DNA from: an uncultured Rickettsiales bacterium
GTDB taxonomy: Bacteria; Pseudomonadota; Alphaproteobacteria; Rickettsiales; Deianiraeaceae
Direction: 5' to 3'
Assembly (NCBI GenBank): GCA_946544555.1
Contig: CAMNMI010000037.1
Span: 1-8,707, forward strand
DNA length: 8,707 nt
The notes under the pieces are model-generated. The model did no database searches. It was not told the origin of the DNA and worked only from the letters and a program-made list of their open reading frames with translations. Positions 6,120 to 8,707 of the stretch are shown piece by piece. The translations under genes were made by a program, and so were the position numbers. Every line of letters begins with the position of its first letter. The stretch's first letter is position 1.

Positions 6120-7007
6120 GTGTTTTTTGCGATTGCAGTGGCAATATTTGCCGTTTGCAATAAAAGCGCTCTCTCATTTGAGGCCTTCCCGCAGCCAAAA
6201 GGAATGCTCTTCTTGAACCCATATATTAATTACAACTGGCACAATAATCCCATGGGCGATGGGCGCTACAATAAGCGCGACAAAGTTTCTTCTGTGTGGG
6301 CTGGTTTGTTTATGGAATATGGTCTGACCGAGCGTATAACCATTGGAGCAGATGTATTCTTTGCCGAAACATTTACACACAAGAACGGTAAAATCACGGG
6401 CAAGATTGCTGACAAGGCATTTGCACTGCAACAGATTAATTTGTTTGCCAGATACGCCATTGTCAATGAGAAGAATTTCAGCATTTCTCTATACACAGAC
6501 ATATTCACACCAAGCTTTGGTAAGGGCTCGGGGCGACTGGATACTTATGGTGATTACTCACAATGGAAGCACGGCTTTGGTATTGAATTTGGTTATAGAT
6601 TTAATCCAGAAAACTCCATCACATTCAACCTGAAATACCGTGCGCAATACAACTCCATGCCATCCCGCGACATCATGGAGATGAAACTGACATATGTCCA
6701 CAAGTTCACACACCGTTGGTTGAAGGATTGGATGTTCTATGGCTACATCAAAAAGCAAGCATATATTAACAAGGGTAAGCGGCTTTATGGCTTTGCGCAA
6801 GGCGGCAAGTTTAACATGGATGCCTTCAATTTCATCAGCAACAATGGCTATACCGCGATTGACCTATTCATGGCACGCAAACTTGCGCCGGGCAAGTTCA
6901 TTGTCTTTGCATATACCCACTCACTCCATGGCAAATGGCTTGGCAACAAGGGTATGAACTACGATTTCAGGGCATTTTGGTTGGAGTTTTGGTTCTTTTT
7001 GAAATAG
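6120..7007 (+). CDS. Outer-membrane beta-barrel protein of unknown function
   Basis: A 295-aa protein with a hydrophobic N-terminal signal (FFAIAVAIFAV) and a likely cleavage after SALS, before FEAFP. The rest is rich in aromatic residues and Gly, with short strands alternating polar and apolar residues, such as SSVWAGLFMEYGLTERITIG, INLFARYAI, FGIEFGYRF, SITFNLKYR and MEMKLTYVHKF, ending in an aromatic strand FWLEFWFFLK. This is the look of a 10- to 14-strand outer-membrane barrel. The pattern of strand, then GLTERITIG turn, then strand resembles transporter-like barrels of unassigned function. The start is awkward: the GTG at 6120 lies only 3 nt after GGGAGG, and from there the signal lacks a basic residue, although the in-frame codons just upstream would supply Lys and Arg (HKSGR). 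No ATG, GTG or TTG lies between the upstream stop at 6069 and 6120. The gene sits between two direct copies of a pilin-gene 3' end. Confidence 0.8.
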   Translation: MFFAIAVAIFAVCNKSALSFEAFPQPKGMLFLNPYINYNWHNNPMGDGRYNKRDKVSSVWAGLFMEYGLTERITIGADVFFAETFTHKNGKITGKIADKAFALQQINLFARYAIVNEKNFSISLYTDIFTPSFGKGSGRLDTYGDYSQWKHGFGIEFGYRFNPENSITFNLKYRAQYNSMPSRDIMEMKLTYVHKFTHRWLKDWMFYGYIKKQAYINKGKRLYGFAQGGKFNMDAFNFISNNGYTAIDLFMARKLAPGKFIVFAYTHSLHGKWLGNKGMNYDFRAFWLEFWFFLK

Positions 7008-7030
7008 TATTCATGATAAAACCAAAATTT

Positions 7031-7123
7031 GTTGCGCGGCGCGGAGCGCGTTTGGCCGCCGAGCGCAGCGAGGGGGAGCGTAGCGGTGCCAAACGGCGAG
7101 GGCGAGGCCTCGGGCAGCGCAAC
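7031..7123. repeat. GC-rich palindromic dispersed repeat, intact copy
   Basis: A very GC-rich block downstream of the barrel gene. It has nested inverted arms: GTTGCGC (7031-7037) with GCGCAAC (7117-7123), and GTTTGGC (7050-7056) with GCCAAAC (7088-7094). The loop carries two GAGCG.AGCG units. The RNA or single strand could fold into a long hairpin. The left half matches the decayed copy at 2319-2371. It resembles REP-like or Rickettsia palindromic-type elements in size and base composition, but I cannot assign a family. On one strand it reads as an Arg-, Ala- and Glu-rich peptide with no gene support. Confidence 0.75.
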
Positions 7124-7125
7124 AT

Positions 7126-7160
7126 AAAAAAATCGGCCTCACTCTTTCAAGCAAGACCGA
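7126..7160 (-). terminator. Rho-independent terminator of the prepilin-like gene
   Basis: Minus strand: stem TCGGTCT (7160-7154) pairs with AGGCCGA (7139-7133) through seven pairs with one G-U, an inner CTT-GAAA-GAG extension gives a GNRA-type loop, and seven T follow (7132-7126). It lies 58 nt after the prepilin stop. On the plus strand the stem has an A-C mismatch and no T-run, so it serves the minus strand. Confidence 0.7.
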
Positions 7161-7217
7161 CATGTTTAATAAGCTATTTTTTAGAAACTTTAATTCTAAA
7201 AAAATTATATCATCATT

Positions 7218-8318
7218 TCACTTCACATCTTCCATTACTTTGATGATATTGCAGCCGTATTTTAAGTTTGTATCAGAAGTATAAATTGCTTTGTCAACTT
7301 CTTCAAAATCTCTATCAAAACAAGTTTTGTTTATTTCAAATTGCGTTGCATCTCTTGAACGAGAATGTCCTGTCTTTAAAGCCAGTATCTTACCGCTTCC
7401 TGGGCGACCATCATCAATTTTAGCATCCAATTCAGAAGTCAATCTTGCGCTGATTGCACCATTTGAATTTCTCAAGCATCCAGATGCCTTGGAACTAAAT
7501 CCATTAACGGGTTTTCCATCGGTTGTTCTGTTAAACAAAATTATCGCATTGTGATTTTTTACCGTCATTGCATATTTCAGATTATTTAGTTCGTGTTTTT
7601 TCTGTATTCCAGTATTAACACCAAATACATTATTAACTCTTTGATGATAGCCACGGATTACGTCATTATATCTGTATCCAGGTGCATCAGCAAAGCCCAC
7701 AAATCCAAGGTAGCTGTCAGTATCAAAGCTTGATGGAAAATAATATGTATCAATGTCGGAGGTCATTAGGTGCGCATCAGCTACGGGAACGTAACTTCGG
7801 CATGTATATCCTTCTAACAAATTTATTCCATCATAAACATCACTGAATAGACCTGATTTTGTCATAATCCCCTTTGTCAGATATTTTCCGCAATATGTAT
7901 AGCTATCGTAAATTTTCTTTGATACATATGAGGTATCTGGACAAGAACTGTTGCAAAAAAGATCATGCGAAATATTAACTTTTTGCCGTTCAAAATGAGC
8001 TGGTTTTCCGCCACTTGCCGCTATTCTACTCAATGCAACATACTCTCCTCCGAATATAGGATATTTCATGCATTCTTTTTTTGTTAATCCAGTTGGAACA
8101 GTTCTATACGTATCATAAAACTGATGAAAGGCTTTCTCATAGTAATCAAATTCAAAAATGATACGTTGTATTTTGGCACGGTCAACAATTTGACGACCAA
8201 CAAGAAGTGACCCAACCAACAAAGATAAAATTAGAAGAACGATTGATAATTCAATCAAAGTAAAAGATTTTTTAAAAAGAGATGATGAGGTTCTTAAACT
8301 ACTCTCTCTCTCTCTCTC
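7218..8318 (-). CDS. Prepilin-like protein (type IV pilin or pseudopilin family), large and Cys-rich; start codon missing or out of frame
   Basis: The frame contains a class III prepilin leader: SLFKKS then FTLIELSIVLLILSLLVGS, with Phe+1 and Glu+5 and a long hydrophobic helix, followed by the usual basic stretch (GRQIVDRAKIQR). Such proteins are cut by prepilin peptidase and assembled in the inner membrane into type IV pili or type II secretion pseudopili. The residue before the cut is Ser rather than Gly. The mature part of about 348 aa is large for a major pilin and holds eight Cys, suggesting disulfides and a minor pilin, adhesin or cargo role. The frame opens after a TGA at 8321-8319 and has no ATG, GTG or TTG before FTLIE. 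The first TTG (8258) is inside the motif and would destroy the signal. A TTG at 8322 would join this frame after gain of one, or loss of two, dinucleotide units in the adjoining tract. The gene is thus either phase-off or broken. It has a strong promoter and a terminator. Confidence 0.8.
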   Translation of the reverse strand, partial: ERERESSLRTSSSLFKKSFTLIELSIVLLILSLLVGSLLVGRQIVDRAKIQRIIFEFDYYEKAFHQFYDTYRTVPTGLTKKECMKYPIFGGEYVALSRIAASGGKPAHFERQKVNISHDLFCNSSCPDTSYVSKKIYDSYTYCGKYLTKGIMTKSGLFSDVYDGINLLEGYTCRSYVPVADAHLMTSDIDTYYFPSSFDTDSYLGFVGFADAPGYRYNDVIRGYHQRVNNVFGVNTGIQKKHELNNLKYAMTVKNHNAIILFNRTTDGKPVNGFSSKASGCLRNSNGAISARLTSELDAKIDDGRPGSGKILALKTGHSRSRDATQFEINKTCFDRDFEEVDKAIYTSDTNLKYGCNIIKVMEDVK

Positions 8319-8320
8319 TC
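8302..8320. repeat. Dinucleotide tract (CT)9C in the prepilin leader region
   Basis: A 19-nt pure CT tract, read as GA on the coding strand, lies immediately upstream of the leader peptide codons. Read from the TTG at 8322-8320 it gives six Arg/Glu codons then TAG (8301-8299). With 20 or 14 nt in the tract instead of 18, the same start would read into the SSLRTSSSLFKKSFTLIE frame; with 16 it meets TAA. This is the usual architecture of slipped-strand phase variation. Confidence 0.85.
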
Positions 8321-8379
8321 AATGAGAACGTCTTAGATGTTAAAAGTTTCATATAAACAAGTGAAAAAAATTACAATAT

Positions 8380-8409
8380 ATTATAAATATAAAAAAAATT
8401 TAATGTCAA
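8380..8409 (-). promoter_or_regulatory. Consensus sigma-70 promoter of the prepilin-like gene
   Basis: Minus strand TTGACA (8409-8404), 18-nt spacer, TATAAT (8385-8380): both boxes are perfect. Transcription would start near 8373. The leader then holds a six-codon ORF (ATG 8353, MKLLNI, TAA 8335-8333) that ends 10 nt before the TTG at 8322, and no Shine-Dalgarno sequence is seen. Confidence 0.7.
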
Positions 8410-8601
8410 TAAAAAAAAGTTCTTGACAATTATTTTTTCATTCTTCCACATCATTTTGTTGCGATTTGATTGCAAACATTGTCAATCTTAGAAATATAGT
8501 TTGTTTTGGTTTTTTATTTAATTATAAAAAATTAATTCAAGTTTCATAGTATTTTAGTAAAATTATTTTATAATTTTAGGTAGTCAAATTTAGAAATAAG
8601 T

Positions 8602-8631
8602 TTGATAATTTAACTTTAATTACTTTATAGT
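8602..8631 (+). promoter_or_regulatory. Promoter directly upstream of 23S rRNA
   Basis: TTGATA (8602-8607), 18-nt spacer, TATAGT (8626-8631), one mismatch in each box. Transcription would begin near 8638, about 25 nt before the estimated mature 5' end of 23S rRNA. The stretch 8410-8601 is AT-rich and holds no gene, 16S sequence or tRNA that I can see. Confidence 0.55.
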
Positions 8632-8661
8632 TTTTACTCTACATACGGTGATAAAATCTCT

Positions 8662-8707
8662 TATAAATTACGTAAGGGCGATTGGTGGATGCCTAGGCAT
8701 TAACAGG
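8662..8707 (+). rRNA. rrl: 23S ribosomal RNA, 5' end only (continues past the window)
   Basis: The segment TAAGGGCG..TTGGTGGATGCCTAGGCA (from 8673) is the conserved 5' region of large-subunit rRNA, matching E. coli 23S ACGGTGGATGCCCTGGC in sequence and giving the TAAGGGC form seen in alphaproteobacteria. Aligning GGTGGATGCC (from 8684) with E. coli position 23 puts the mature 5' end near 8662, within a few bases. No 16S gene, tRNA-Ile or tRNA-Ala precedes it; the upstream neighbour is the divergent prepilin-like gene. Confidence 0.88.

Noticed and set aside
6935..7243. 102-aa plus-strand frame rich in Arg, Ala and Glu across the GC-rich repeat
   Set aside because: It overlaps the barrel gene out of frame, its composition comes from the repeat, and it has no Shine-Dalgarno sequence or known family.
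8423..8428. Plus-strand TTGACA as a 23S promoter
   Set aside because: No acceptable -10 box at 16-18 nt; the pair at 8602-8631 is better and nearer.
8466..8500. TTGATT or TTGCAA with TATAGT at 8495-8500 as a further 23S promoter
   Set aside because: Spacers of 23 and 19 nt are outside or at the edge of the usual range.
1..8707. CRISPR array, tRNA genes or an insertion sequence
   Set aside because: No regularly spaced repeats, no cloverleaf-like segments and no transposase-like frame were seen.

Overview
This AT-rich window reads as a stretch of chromosome from a Gram-negative alphaproteobacterium, most likely Rickettsiales-like. LpxC and an outer-membrane barrel imply an LPS-bearing outer membrane. 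FtsA and a CarD/CdnL regulator are housekeeping genes. The right edge runs into the 5' end of a 23S rRNA gene that has its own promoter and no 16S rRNA or spacer tRNA upstream; unlinked 16S and 23S genes are a known hallmark of Rickettsiales. A prepilin-like gene would fit a lineage that keeps type IV pili or a type II secretion-like machine. The taxonomic placement is inference.

Layout. From 1 to 2256 three genes lie on the minus strand: a 5' part of a secreted protein of unknown function (1-426), carD (528-1175), and an unrecognised 312-aa protein with a His-Gly/Cys pattern like clan CD (caspase-like) cysteine peptidases (1318-2256). carD and the secreted-protein gene have near-consensus promoters ending almost at the ATG, so both mRNAs are probably leaderless. 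From 2257 to 2472 there is a decayed copy of a GC-rich repeat. ftsA (2473-3720, plus) converges on a minus-strand operon (5701 to 3709) made of a stand-alone C-terminal domain of isoleucyl-tRNA synthetase, lpxC, and a small membrane protein that overlaps lpxC by 4 nt and the end of ftsA by 12 nt.

From 5702 to 6119 there is no solid gene. The stretch holds the operon promoter, a relic of the 3' end of a second pilin-like gene, a doubtful 53-codon ORF and a promoter for the next gene. An outer-membrane beta-barrel protein follows (6120-7007, GTG start), then an intact copy of the GC-rich palindromic repeat (7031-7123), a minus-strand terminator (7126-7160) and a large cysteine-rich prepilin-like gene (7218 to about 8318, minus).

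The prepilin leader contains a (CT)9C tract. In the sequenced state the frame carrying the FTLIE motif is closed by a TGA at the tract and has no usual start codon, so the gene looks switched off by slippage or broken. From about 8320 to 8661 there are only a strong minus-strand promoter for the pilin, a short leader ORF and a plus-strand promoter for 23S rRNA.

Together these genes serve the envelope (LPS synthesis, barrel protein, pilin), division (ftsA), and transcription and translation (carD, ileS fragment, 23S). The points most worth checking are the tract-controlled pilin, the stand-alone IleS domain, the possible clan CD peptidase and the unlinked 23S gene.
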